Positions 53,725 through 63,515 of a stretch of DNA of 64,000 nucleotides are shown one piece after another. The translations under genes and the position numbers were made by a program. The notes beneath the pieces are model-generated. The model was not told the origin of the DNA, ran no database searches, and saw nothing but the letters and a program-made list of their open reading frames with translations. The DNA is taken from contig CAJORF010000099.1 of the NCBI GenBank assembly GCA_905236985.1, positions 1 through 64,000 on the forward strand, in the 5' to 3' direction. The DNA comes from an uncultured Bacteroidaceae bacterium. GTDB lineage: Bacteria; Bacteroidota; Bacteroidia; Bacteroidales; Bacteroidaceae. Position 1 is the first letter of the stretch. The number at the start of each line of letters is the position of its first letter.

Positions 53725-54642
53725 TTAGTGTATGGCCTCAATATTGTAGGGAGTCTCCTGATAGACGTAGTAGTTGAGCCAGTTAGTGAAGAGGAGGTTG
53801 GCATGGGCGCGCCAGGTGACAACAGGGCCGAGGGAGGGGTTATCGGCGCGGTAGTAGTGGCGGGGAATGTCTATGGGGAGGCCCTTGCTGAGGTCGCGAC
53901 GGTACTCGGTGTCGAGGGTCAGGGACGAATACTCGGCGTGGCCTGTGATGAAGAACTCACGCCCCTCGCGCGCCATGACGATGCTGACGCCCGACTCCTC
54001 GGATTCGGCGATGATGGTGAGGTCATCTACTGCTTCGATGTCAGCGCGGTGGATCTCAGTGTGGCGGCTGTGCGGCATATAGAAGAGGTCATCGAAGCCA
54101 CGGAAGATGGGGAGAGTGGGCTCCAAAGGCCGCTGCGGGAAGATGCCGAACATCTTGGCTGGCAGCGGGTACTTGGGAATGCCGTAATGGTAGTATAGAC
54201 CTGCCTGCGCTGCCCAACAGATGTAAAGTGTCGAGGTGACGTGCGTGCGAGCCCAAGCGAAGATCTCAGTCATCTCAGGCCAATAAGTGACCTCTTCGAA
54301 GTCTAAATGCTCGACGGGCGCGCCAGTGATAATCATCCCATCGAACTTCTCATGGCGCAAAATCTCAAAGTCCTTGTAGAAAGCTCGCATGTGCTCAATG
54401 GGCGTGTTTTTGCTCGTATGGCTCTTAATCTTCATGAAGGTGAGATCGAGCTGGAGAGGCGAGTTGGAGAGCACGCGGATGAGGTCAGTTTCTGTTGTGA
54501 TCTTAATGGGCATGAGGTTGAGCACGACGATGCGCAATGGACGGATGTCCTGTGTGGCAGCACGCGTGGAGCCCATCACGAAGATGTTCTCTTTTTCGAG
54601 GAGGGATATGGCAGGTAGCCGGTCAGGGAGAGTTAGAGGCAT
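53725..54642 (-). CDS. metA: Homoserine O-acyltransferase
   Basis: LRIVVLNLMPIKITTETDLIRVLSNSPLQLDLTFMKIKSHTSKNTPIEHM; FDGMIITGAPVEHLDFEEVTYWPEM. Confidence 0.97.
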   Translation of the reverse strand: MPLTLPDRLPAISLLEKENIFVMGSTRAATQDIRPLRIVVLNLMPIKITTETDLIRVLSNSPLQLDLTFMKIKSHTSKNTPIEHMRAFYKDFEILRHEKFDGMIITGAPVEHLDFEEVTYWPEMTEIFAWARTHVTSTLYICWAAQAGLYYHYGIPKYPLPAKMFGIFPQRPLEPTLPIFRGFDDLFYMPHSRHTEIHRADIEAVDDLTIIAESEESGVSIVMAREGREFFITGHAEYSSLTLDTEYRRDLSKGLPIDIPRHYYRADNPSLGPVVTWRAHANLLFTNWLNYYVYQETPYNIEAIH

Positions 54643-54650
54643 AGAAAAAA

Positions 54651-54796
54651 AGTTTAAAGTTTAAGGTTTAAAGTTTAATGAAGATTCTTGTAAATTATCG
54701 AGATCTCAGTTTAAAGTTTAATGAGTTCAGAGATGGACTTCTATTCTCCGTCTTGAAGGTATTCTCATTAAAACTTTAAACCTTAAACTTTAAACT
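54651..54796. repeat. 29/30-bp inverted repeat of GTTTAAA words in the metA/M13-peptidase gap
   Basis: AGTTTAAAGTTTAAGGTTTAAAGTTTAAT (54651-54679) versus ATTAAAACTTTAAACCTTAAACTTTAAACT (54767-54796), one indel. Confidence 0.9.
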
Positions 54797-54805
54797 CCAA
54801 GGAGC

Positions 54806-56833
54806 TTACCAAATGGTGACACGATTTTCTTTGGGCACAAACATAGGATCATTCTCGGTGATGCCAAAAGCATCATACCATGCATCGATATGAGGCAGAG
54901 CACCATTAACGCGCCAACGACCGAGTGCGTGGGGATCGGACTTGGTGCGCTTACGGATCTCCTCGTCACGAATATTGGCTGCCCATACGCCAGCGTATGC
55001 CAGGAAGAAGCGCTGTTCGGGTGTAAAGCCATCCTCGGTGGCGAGGGGAACATTCTTCGTAGCGTTCTTAAAAGCCTGGAAGGCCACCTGTAAGCCGCCG
55101 TGGTCAGCCATATTCTCGCCAAGAGTGAGCTGTCCGTTGGCACAGAGGCCAGGCAACACTTCGATACCATCGAAGAAATGACGCATGACCTGTGTGCGCT
55201 CCTCGAAGCGGCGCGTATCTTCCTCTGTCCACCACTGACGCAGATTGCCATCCTTGTCGAACTTGGCACCCTGATCATCGAAGCCATGAGTCATCTCGTG
55301 ACCGATAACGACACCTATGGCACCGTAGTTGAAAGCATCGTCGGCATTCATGTCAAAGAATGGAGGCTGGAGAATGCCTGCGGGGAAACATATCTCATTG
55401 GTAGTGGGGTTATAGTAGGCGTTGACAGTCTGTGGCGTCATATACCATACAGTATTATCGACAGGCTTGTTGAGCTTCTTGTCAATCATATCACGAACAG
55501 CCCACATGGAAGCGTTTTTGACGTTCTCCCAATAAATAGGGCCAACCTCAAGCGTAGAGTAGTCGCGCCACTTGTCGGGATAACCCACCTTGACAATGAA
55601 GGCATTGAGTTTGTCGTGAGCCACAGCTTTGGTGCTGTCACTCATCCATTCCTGAGCGTCGATACGCTCGCCGAGAGCAATCTGCAGATTCTTGACCAGC
55701 TGCACCATGCGTTCTTTGGCTGCTGCAGGGAAGTACTTCGCCACGTAAAGCTGACCGACTGCCTCACCGAGTGCCATTTCAGTGGCCGATACGGCACGCT
55801 TCCAGCGCGGACGATCCTCCTCGCGACCGCTCATGACGCGACCGAAGAAATCGAAGTTGATAGCACGCGTTTCATCGTCAAGACAACCAGCAGCGGCGTT
55901 GATGAGCTGCCAAGAGATATAATTCTTCAGCACGCGGATATCCGTGTCAGCCCAGATAGCTTCAATCTCATGAATGACCTCAGGCTGACCTACGCTAACA
56001 GCCTTAATGTCGTTGGCTCCGTGGATGTTGAAGTACTGCTTCCAGGCGATGCCAGGAAAGTCCTCCAGAAGCTGTGTAAAAGTCATCTTGTTGTAATTCT
56101 TCTCATCGTCGCGCAGTTCGGTGCGGGTACGGGAGATCTTGGCCAGACGCGTCTCAAGGGCAAGAACTTCGGCCACCTGTGCCGTCACATCGTCAGAAGC
56201 TATCTTGCAACGCGTGAAAAGATTAGCCATAAACTGTTTGTAAGCCTCGCGGATAGCTGTCGTGGCAGAGTCCGTGTCGAGGTAGTATTCACGCTGCCCC
56301 ATCACGAGACCGTCCTGAACAATCTGCAAGAGGTTGTTCTTGCTGTCCTTGATGTCAGCATCGATATAGAAGCCAAAGAGGCCATCGATGCCCTTGACTT
56401 GCAGGGAGGAATAGAGGCGGAAGAGCTCGTCCTTGTCGTAGCAGGCAGCAATGTTCTGGAGATCCTTGCGGATAGGTTCAATGCCCTGTTTATTGAGGCT
56501 GACGCTGTCCATGACGCTGTTATACATCATAGCAATTTTATCGGCGATGCTCCCAGCCTCGTTCTGCTGTGCTGCTACGTCCTCGATGAGTCCGCGCAGC
56601 TGTTCGTTGTTGTTCTCAGCCAGTTGATCAAAGCTACCGAAACGTGAGTATTCGGCTGTCAAGGGATGAGCAGCCATCCAACCGCCGCAGGCATACTGAT
56701 AGAAATCAGTACCAGGGATAGCTGTCGTATCGAGGTTATTGAAGTCTATGCCTGTGGTGAGAGCGGTCTGTTGCCCGCCGCATGCGGTAAGGAGCGGAAG
56801 AACCATAATGGAAATGATGTGTTTGATTTTCAT
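54806..56833 (-). CDS. pepO: M13 family metallopeptidase lipoprotein
   Basis: Lipobox LLTACGGQQ; VIGHEMTHGFDDQGAKFDKDGNLRQWW; ENMADHGGLQVA; C-terminal ENRVTIW. Confidence 0.94.
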   Translation of the reverse strand: MKIKHIISIMVLPLLTACGGQQTALTTGIDFNNLDTTAIPGTDFYQYACGGWMAAHPLTAEYSRFGSFDQLAENNNEQLRGLIEDVAAQQNEAGSIADKIAMMYNSVMDSVSLNKQGIEPIRKDLQNIAACYDKDELFRLYSSLQVKGIDGLFGFYIDADIKDSKNNLLQIVQDGLVMGQREYYLDTDSATTAIREAYKQFMANLFTRCKIASDDVTAQVAEVLALETRLAKISRTRTELRDDEKNYNKMTFTQLLEDFPGIAWKQYFNIHGANDIKAVSVGQPEVIHEIEAIWADTDIRVLKNYISWQLINAAAGCLDDETRAINFDFFGRVMSGREEDRPRWKRAVSATEMALGEAVGQLYVAKYFPAAAKERMVQLVKNLQIALGERIDAQEWMSDSTKAVAHDKLNAFIVKVGYPDKWRDYSTLEVGPIYWENVKNASMWAVRDMIDKKLNKPVDNTVWYMTPQTVNAYYNPTTNEICFPAGILQPPFFDMNADDAFNYGAIGVVIGHEMTHGFDDQGAKFDKDGNLRQWWTEEDTRRFEERTQVMRHFFDGIEVLPGLCANGQLTLGENMADHGGLQVAFQAFKNATKNVPLATEDGFTPEQRFFLAYAGVWAANIRDEEIRKRTKSDPHALGRWRVNGALPHIDAWYDAFGITENDPMFVPKENRVTIW

Positions 56834-56845
56834 AATGATATGTTT

Positions 56846-58822
56846 TTATGCATTAAGTGTTTCAGATGCTTCGAGCCAACGTGTTTCAGCTTCTTTGAGC
56901 TGAGTGCGAAGGCGAGTGTGACGTTCGTAGAGAGATGTGTCGGCAGCACCCTCGGGTGTAGAGAGCTGATCCTCGACGAGGTGGAGAGCAGCTTCAAGCT
57001 GGGCGATCTCCGCTTCCACCTCCTCCACCGCTTTCTCGAGCTTACGGCGCTGACGGGCAGCGGCTTTTTGTGCAGCATAGGAAGACTCTCCCCCCGCCCT
57101 CCCTGTTAGGGAGGGGAGAGGACCCTCTCCCCGCTCCCCCGTAATGGGGAGAGCCTCGCTTCGCTCGTTTTTTTCATACAAGCCGGAGGACGCCCCTCCC
57201 TCACGGGAGGGGACGGGGGTGGGTCTTTTTAGCCAATCATAAATCCCCCCAAGATGTTCGCGGACGCGACCGCCGCCAAAGCTATAGACCTTCTGCACGA
57301 GGCCATCGAGGAACTGGCGGTCGTGGCTGACCACGATGACGGTGCCATCGAAGGCGGCAATGGCTTCCTTCAAGACATCCTTAGACTTCATGTCGAGGTG
57401 GTTGGTTGGCTCATCGAGGATGAGGAAGTTGACGGGTTCGAGCAGGAGCTTGATCATCGCCAAGCGTGAACGTTCGCCGCCGGAGAGGACCTTCACCTTC
57501 TTGTCCGACTCCTCGCCGCCAAACATGAAAGCACCAAGGATGTCGCGAATGCGGGTGCGGATGTCGCCGCGTGCTACGCGGTCGATGGTATCGAAAACGG
57601 TGAGCTCGGGGTCAAGGAGCTGCGCCTGGTTTTGGGCGAAGTAACCGATTTGCACATTGTGTCCGACCTTGAGCGAGCCTTCGAAGGGAATCTCACCGAG
57701 GATACACTTGACGAGGGTGGATTTGCCTTCGCCGTTGCGCCCAACGAAAGCGACCTTCTCGCCTCGGCGGATGGTGAGGTTGACGTGAGCGATAACATAA
57801 GACCCCTGGGTGTAGCTCTTGGCCAAATCCTCGACAATCAAGGGAAAGTCGCCGCTGCGCTGACAAGGCGGGAACTTAAGGTGGAGCGCGCTGTTATCGA
57901 TGTCATCCACCTCGATGGGGACGATGCGGTTGAGCTGCTTGATGCGTTCCTGCACCTGCACGGCCTTAGTGGGCTTATAACGGAAACGCTCGATGAACTC
58001 TTTGAGGTCGGCTATCTCCTTCTGCTGATTCTCGTAGGCACGGAGCTGCTGCTCGCGACGTTCGGCACGCAGACGGACGTACTCGTCATATTTGACCTTG
58101 TAGTCCCAGATACGTCCGCAGGAGATTTCAAGCGTGCGATTGGTTACATTATTAATGAACGCGCGATCGTGCGAGACGAGGATAACGGCACAAGCACGCT
58201 GCTGGAGGTACTGTTCCAGCCATTGTATGCTCTCAATGTCGAGGTGGTTTGTAGGCTCATCGAGGAACAGCACCTCGGGTTTGCGCAGTAGGAGCTTGGC
58301 CAGCTCGATGCGCATACGCCATCCACCACTGAGCTCGCGTGTAGGGCGGTTAAAGTCTGTACGTTCGAAACCCAGCCCCATTAACGTCCGCTCCACTTCA
58401 GCGTGGTAGTTGAGCCCGCCGAGCATCTGGAAATGTTCCTCGGCACGGGTAAATCGCTCGACCAGAGAGAGATAAGCCTCGCTCTCGTAGTCTGTACGCT
58501 CAGCCATTTCCTGCTGCATCCGTTCGATGTCAGCCTGTAGGTCACTGATGTGGTCGAAGGCAAGGAGCGTCTCATCCATGACCGTGCGCTCGTCAGCCAA
58601 CTCCATGACCTGAGGTAGATAAGCCACTGATGTATCGCGGGAAACGGCGACGCTGCCACTCGTGGGCAACTGCTGCCCCGCCATAATCTTGAGTAGCGTA
58701 GATTTGCCTGCACCGTTCTTACCGGTGAGGGCGATACGGTCGCGGTCATTCACCACAAAGCTAACATCGGTGAACAGCGGTTTGGCACTGAATTCTACGG
58801 AAAGATGTTCAACGGAGATCAT
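56846..58822 (-). CDS. ABC-F family ATPase
   Basis: Two ABC domains (LTGKNGAGKSTLLKIM, VGRNGEGKSTLVKCIL), LSGGWRMRIELAKLLL, LSGGERSRLAMIKLLL, coiled-coil C-terminus. Confidence 0.95.
   Translation of the reverse strand: MISVEHLSVEFSAKPLFTDVSFVVNDRDRIALTGKNGAGKSTLLKIMAGQQLPTSGSVAVSRDTSVAYLPQVMELADERTVMDETLLAFDHISDLQADIERMQQEMAERTDYESEAYLSLVERFTRAEEHFQMLGGLNYHAEVERTLMGLGFERTDFNRPTRELSGGWRMRIELAKLLLRKPEVLFLDEPTNHLDIESIQWLEQYLQQRACAVILVSHDRAFINNVTNRTLEISCGRIWDYKVKYDEYVRLRAERREQQLRAYENQQKEIADLKEFIERFRYKPTKAVQVQERIKQLNRIVPIEVDDIDNSALHLKFPPCQRSGDFPLIVEDLAKSYTQGSYVIAHVNLTIRRGEKVAFVGRNGEGKSTLVKCILGEIPFEGSLKVGHNVQIGYFAQNQAQLLDPELTVFDTIDRVARGDIRTRIRDILGAFMFGGEESDKKVKVLSGGERSRLAMIKLLLEPVNFLILDEPTNHLDMKSKDVLKEAIAAFDGTVIVVSHDRQFLDGLVQKVYSFGGGRVREHLGGIYDWLKRPTPVPSREGGASSGLYEKNERSEALPITGERGEGPLPSLTGRAGGESSYAAQKAAARQRRKLEKAVEEVEAEIAQLEAALHLVEDQLSTPEGAADTSLYERHTRLRTQLKEAETRWLEASETLNA
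57076..57230. repeat. GC-rich palindromic elements inside ABC-F CDS
   Basis: CCCCCCGCCCTCCCTGTTAGGGAGGG near 57091-57116, CTCTCCCC...GGGGAGAG, and CGCCCCTCCCTCACGGGAGGGGACG; encode PTPVPSREGGASS...EALPITGERGEGPLPSLTGRAGGESS. Confidence 0.85.
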
Positions 58823-58857
58823 GTCGTGGATTCAAGAAAGATAGAGTAGCCGAGGTG

Positions 58858-59613
58858 TCAAGCGAAAGCCTGCCGTGCCTTTTTGAGCAGATCGGAGGCA
58901 AAGATGAAGTCAGTGAGCGCCTGGTTGTCGGAAGAAGCAACTTGTGTCTTGTCGCCCGTCCACTCCTGAAAGCCCTCCTTGATGAAGATGATGCTGTCGC
59001 CAATTCCCATGACAGAGTTCATGTCGTGAGTGTTGATGATCGTCGTCATCTGGTATTCAACTGTGATATCGTGGATAAGGGCATCGATAACGAGCGATGT
59101 CTTGGGGTCAAGGCCGCTGTTGGGCTCATCGCAGAAGAGGTACTTCGGATTGAGAGCTATGGCTCGTGCGATAGCGACACGTTTCTGCATTCCACCAGAT
59201 ATCTCGTCGGGGAACTTGTTCTGCGCCTCCAAGAGGTTCACGCGGTCGAGGCACTGTTGAGCGCGCTTGGTGCGGTCGCGCAGCGTCATCGACGAAAACA
59301 TATCCAGCGGAAACATCACATTCTCGAGCACGGACATACTGTCGAAGAGCGCAGCCGATTGGAAAATCATCCCCATCTCGCGACGCAAAAACGCTTTCTC
59401 CTTCTTTTTCATGCTTACGAAGTCACGTCCGTCATAGAGAACCTGCCCCTCGGTAGTTTCCAACAATCCGACAATGCACTTCATGAGCACCGTCTTACCC
59501 GAGCCGGACTGGCCGATGATCAAATTGGTCTGACCAGCGGGAAAGATGGTCGTGATTCCCTTGAGGACTTCCTTGTCCTCGAATGACTTATGAATGTTCT
59601 TGATTTCTATCAT
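58858..59613 (-). CDS. ABC transporter ATP-binding protein (MlaF-like)
   Basis: MIEIKNIHKSFEDKEVLKGITTIFPAGQTNLIIGQSGSGKTVLMKCIVGL; ISGGMQKRVAIARAIALNPKYLFCDEPNSGLDP. Confidence 0.92.
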   Translation of the reverse strand: MIEIKNIHKSFEDKEVLKGITTIFPAGQTNLIIGQSGSGKTVLMKCIVGLLETTEGQVLYDGRDFVSMKKKEKAFLRREMGMIFQSAALFDSMSVLENVMFPLDMFSSMTLRDRTKRAQQCLDRVNLLEAQNKFPDEISGGMQKRVAIARAIALNPKYLFCDEPNSGLDPKTSLVIDALIHDITVEYQMTTIINTHDMNSVMGIGDSIIFIKEGFQEWTGDKTQVASSDNQALTDFIFASDLLKKARQAFA

Positions 59614-59620
59614 CGTCGAT

Positions 59621-60367
59621 TCAGGAAAGAAGTTGAGTGAGGAAGATGTCTGCAAAAAGGATGAGCATAGAACAATGTACGACGCTGTCGGTGGAAGCCT
59701 TGCCAACCTCCACAGAGCCGCCCTCGACGGTGTAGCCGTAGAACGACGAGACGGAGGCGATGATGAAAGCGAAGAAGAAGGACTTGATGATAGACATCCA
59801 AACGAACCACTCGGTAAAAGAGTGCTGCAGGCCAAAGGTCAAGTCCTCAACGCTAAGGATACCTGTCAGACAGATTCCGTATGCTCCACCAAACCCCGCT
59901 ACCATGGAGAACACGACGAGCACGGGAATCATCGTGACGAGTCCCATAATCTTGGGCAGGATGAGGTAGGATGCCGAATTGACGCCCATAATTTCTAAGG
60001 CATCAATCTGCTGTGTCACGCGCATCGTACCAATCTCCGAAGCGATATTGGAACCGACTTTTCCCGACAGGATGAGACACATCACACTGGAGGAGAACTC
60101 CAGCAAGAGGATCTCGCGTGTCGTGTAGCCCGTAGAGAATCGCGGCATCCACGGGCTCTGGATATTCATCTTCATCTGAATACAGATGACGGCACCGATG
60201 AAGAAGGAAATCATCAGCACGATGCCAATGGAGTCAACGCCGAGTTTTTGCATCTCGCGGGTGTATTGTTTAAGGTACATACGGAGTCGCTCCGGACGAC
60301 TGAAGACCTTTGCCATCAGTTGCAGATAACGGCCAAAAGTGGCCAGTGGTTGTGTGATTATTTTCAT
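59621..60367 (-). CDS. MlaE-family lipid ABC transporter permease
   Basis: [54 protein letters not shown]; start [12 protein letters not shown]. Confidence 0.92.
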   Translation of the reverse strand: MKIITQPLATFGRYLQLMAKVFSRPERLRMYLKQYTREMQKLGVDSIGIVLMISFFIGAVICIQMKMNIQSPWMPRFSTGYTTREILLLEFSSSVMCLILSGKVGSNIASEIGTMRVTQQIDALEIMGVNSASYLILPKIMGLVTMIPVLVVFSMVAGFGGAYGICLTGILSVEDLTFGLQHSFTEWFVWMSIIKSFFFAFIIASVSSFYGYTVEGGSVEVGKASTDSVVHCSMLILFADIFLTQLLS

Positions 60368-60485
60368 ATCTGGGTGCAAAAGTAGTCAAAAAAGACTAAA
60401 AGCAGGGACTTTGTTAGCAGTTTTTTTGTTGAAAGCAGTAGAAAGTGGCAAGAAATATGTACTTTTGCACCCTCAATCCACACTT

Positions 60486-61346
60486 ATGGCAGTAGAAACC
60501 CTCAATACAACCACATCTGTTGACCCTTCGAGCCCCGCTTGGTTGGCACCTCATCAGACCCACCCCCTGCGCCTCTGTGCCGAGCATCTGAAGAAGATCT
60601 ATGGCAAGCGCACAGTGGCTGATGACGTCAATTTCCATGTCGATCAGGGCGAGATTGTAGGTCTGTTGGGACCGAACGGCGCGGGCAAGACCACCTCGTT
60701 CTATATGACCACGGGGCTCGTCATCCCCAATGAGGGGCGCGTGTTCATTGGAAACGATGAAGTCACCGATCTGCCCGTCTATAAACGTGCCAAGGCTGGC
60801 ATAGGCTATCTGGCGCAGGAGGCGAGCGTGTTCCGCAAGATGACCGTCGAGGACAATATCGCCAGTGTGCTGGAGCTGCGTACCGACTGCAGTGAGCAAT
60901 ACAAGCGTGACAAGCTGGAGAACCTCATCCATGAGTTCCGCTTAGAGAAGGTGCGTAGGAATCTGGGCGACCGCCTCTCAGGTGGCGAGCGTCGCCGCAC
61001 GGAGATTGCCCGTTGTCTGGCCATCGACCCTAAGTTTGTGATGCTCGACGAGCCCTTTGCTGGTGTCGATCCCATCGCCGTGGAGGATATCCAGCTCATT
61101 GTGTGGAAGCTCAAGCGTATGAATATCGGCGTGCTCATTACCGACCACAATGTGGAGGAAACGCTCTGCATCACCGACCGCGCCTATATGCTCTTCGAGG
61201 GACGCATCCGCTTCAAGGGTACACCAGAGGAGCTGGCCAATAATGACATCGTTAAGGCCAAGTACCTGACCAACAGCTTCGTGCTTCGTCCGAAGGATTT
61301 CGAGTCCATGGAACGAGAACGTAACGAGACCAGCGAGGCCGAATAG
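60486..61346 (+). CDS. lptB: LPS export ABC transporter ATP-binding protein
   Basis: [93 protein letters not shown]. Confidence 0.95.
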   Translation: MAVETLNTTTSVDPSSPAWLAPHQTHPLRLCAEHLKKIYGKRTVADDVNFHVDQGEIVGLLGPNGAGKTTSFYMTTGLVIPNEGRVFIGNDEVTDLPVYKRAKAGIGYLAQEASVFRKMTVEDNIASVLELRTDCSEQYKRDKLENLIHEFRLEKVRRNLGDRLSGGERRRTEIARCLAIDPKFVMLDEPFAGVDPIAVEDIQLIVWKLKRMNIGVLITDHNVEETLCITDRAYMLFEGRIRFKGTPEELANNDIVKAKYLTNSFVLRPKDFESMERERNETSEAE

Positions 61347-61438
61347 AACGCCCGAACTGACCATCTGGTAGGCCACACCCTTTGTGATACATTATCTGTA
61401 CAATCTATCACCAAAAATATTTCTAAACGAAACAACTC

Positions 61439-62794
61439 ATGAACATTCAATTCGACAAGACTTCCAATGTGTCAGCAGAACTGACCATCTCTTTCGAGAA
61501 AGCAGACTATCAGGAGCGCGTAGAGAAAGCGCTCAAGAACTATAGAAAGAAAGCCGCACTGCCTGGATTCCGCCCTGGACAGGTGCCGATGAGCCTGATG
61601 AAGAAACGCTTCGGCGGAGAGATCACAGCCGAAGAGGTGCAGAAATTGCTCAGCGAGAAGCTCTATGGCTACCTGCGTGAGAATAAGGTGAACGTTTTAG
61701 GCGATCCACTCGCCAGCGAGAAGCAGCAGGCCATCGATTTCGATGCCGAACAGCTGGACTTCATCTTTGATATCGCTCTGGCTCCCAAGTTCGATGCCAA
61801 GCTCACCGACAAGGACAAAGTGCCTTATTACACTATTGAGATCACGGATCAGATGATCGACAGTCAGGAGAAGGCATTAGCCCAACGCGGCGGTCACTAC
61901 GACAAGGTCGATAGCTATCAGAAGGGTGACATGACTAAGGGTCACCTCGCAGAGCTCGACGAGGACGGCAACATCAAGGAAGGCGGTCTCGTGAAGGAAG
62001 ATGCCGTGATGCTCCCTGAATACTTCAAGAACGATGACCAAAAGGCTAAGTTCGAGGGTGTGAGTGTGAACACTGTCATCACCTTCAACCCCTCTGAGGC
62101 TTACGACGGCAGCACCATCGAGGTCAGCAGCCTCCTCGGTATCAGCAAGGAAAAAGCTGAGGATGTCAAGAGCAACTTCAGCTACCAAATCAACGAGATT
62201 ACCCGCTACGTTCCCGCTGAGATCAACCAGGAACTCTTCGACCAGATTTATGGCGAAGGCAATGTGAAGAGCGAGGAGGAGTTCCGTGCCCGCATCAAGG
62301 AAGAATTCCAACAGCAGTTCTCCCAGGACAGCGACTACCGCTTCCTCATTGACGTGCGCGAGTACCTCGAGAAACGCATCGGCGACCTCGAATGGCCAGA
62401 CGCGTTGCTCAAACGCATCATGCGCGTCAACAACCCCGAAAAGGAAGAAAGTTACGTCGAGGAGAACTACGCTGGCAGCATCAAGGAGCTCGAATGGCAC
62501 CTGATAAAGGAGCAGCTGGCTGATCAGACGGCTATCAAGGTGGAGCAGCCCGACGTACTCGAAACCGTCAAGGAGCAGACCCGCGCTCAGTTCGCACAGT
62601 ATGGTATGACCAATGTGCCTGATGAGGTAATCGAACGCTATGCCAACGAGCAGCTCCAGAAGGGAGAGAACCTCGATTCCTACGTGACACGTACCGTTGA
62701 GCGTAAGCTCCGCGTGGCTCTGAAAGAGGTTGTCAAGCTTCAGGAGAAGACCGTATCCATGGAAGAATTCAACAAGCTTTTTGAGAAGAAATAA
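61439..62794 (+). CDS. tig: Trigger factor
   Basis: ELTISFEKADYQERVEKALKNYRKKAALPGFRPGQVPMSLMKKRFG; adjacent to clpP/clpX. Confidence 0.94.
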   Translation: MNIQFDKTSNVSAELTISFEKADYQERVEKALKNYRKKAALPGFRPGQVPMSLMKKRFGGEITAEEVQKLLSEKLYGYLRENKVNVLGDPLASEKQQAIDFDAEQLDFIFDIALAPKFDAKLTDKDKVPYYTIEITDQMIDSQEKALAQRGGHYDKVDSYQKGDMTKGHLAELDEDGNIKEGGLVKEDAVMLPEYFKNDDQKAKFEGVSVNTVITFNPSEAYDGSTIEVSSLLGISKEKAEDVKSNFSYQINEITRYVPAEINQELFDQIYGEGNVKSEEEFRARIKEEFQQQFSQDSDYRFLIDVREYLEKRIGDLEWPDALLKRIMRVNNPEKEESYVEENYAGSIKELEWHLIKEQLADQTAIKVEQPDVLETVKEQTRAQFAQYGMTNVPDEVIERYANEQLQKGENLDSYVTRTVERKLRVALKEVVKLQEKTVSMEEFNKLFEKK

Positions 62795-63466
62795 ATGCAA
62801 CAGACCGATTTTCGCAAATTCGCCACAGCACATCTGGGCATCAACGGACAGGTGTTCGATGATTATGTAAGCCTTCAGAACCAATATCTGAATCCTTACA
62901 TCCTTGAAGAACGCCAACTCAATGTGACGCAGATGGATGTGTTCTCGCGCTTGATGATGGATCGCATCATCTTCCTAGGCACGCCCATCGATGACTATAC
63001 CGCCAACACGCTCCAGGCCCAGCTCCTCTACCTCGACAGCTCCGATCCGGGCAAGGACATCAGCATCTATCTGAACTCCCCCGGCGGTAGCGTCAGCGCA
63101 GGCTTAGGTATCTACGATACAATGCAGTTCATCACGTCGGACGTAGCCACTATCTGCACAGGTATGGCAGCCTCGATGGCTGCTGTGCTGCTTGTGGCTG
63201 GTAAAGAAGGTAAGCGCTCTGCCCTACCCCACAGCCGCGTCATGATCCACCAGCCCCTCGGCGGCGTACAGGGTCAGGCCAGTGATATCGAGATCGAAGC
63301 CCGCGAGATTCAGAAACTGAAGAAGGAGCTCTACCAGATCATCGCCGACCACAGCCACACCGACTATGACAAGGTATGGGCAGACAGCGACCGCAACTAC
63401 TGGATGACTGCGCAGGAAGCGCTCGACTACGGCATGATCGATCAGGTGCTGAAGCGCAAAGCATGA
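62795..63466 (+). CDS. clpP: ATP-dependent Clp protease proteolytic subunit
   Basis: IYLNSPGGSVSAGLGIYDTMQFI; CTGMAASMAAVLLVAGKEGKRSALPHSRVMIHQPLGG. Confidence 0.97.
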   Translation: MQQTDFRKFATAHLGINGQVFDDYVSLQNQYLNPYILEERQLNVTQMDVFSRLMMDRIIFLGTPIDDYTANTLQAQLLYLDSSDPGKDISIYLNSPGGSVSAGLGIYDTMQFITSDVATICTGMAASMAAVLLVAGKEGKRSALPHSRVMIHQPLGGVQGQASDIEIEAREIQKLKKELYQIIADHSHTDYDKVWADSDRNYWMTAQEALDYGMIDQVLKRKA

Positions 63467-63515
63467 GATGTTTCTCACCCACACGCGCGTACCTTATTAA
63501 ATAAGTAATAGCCTT

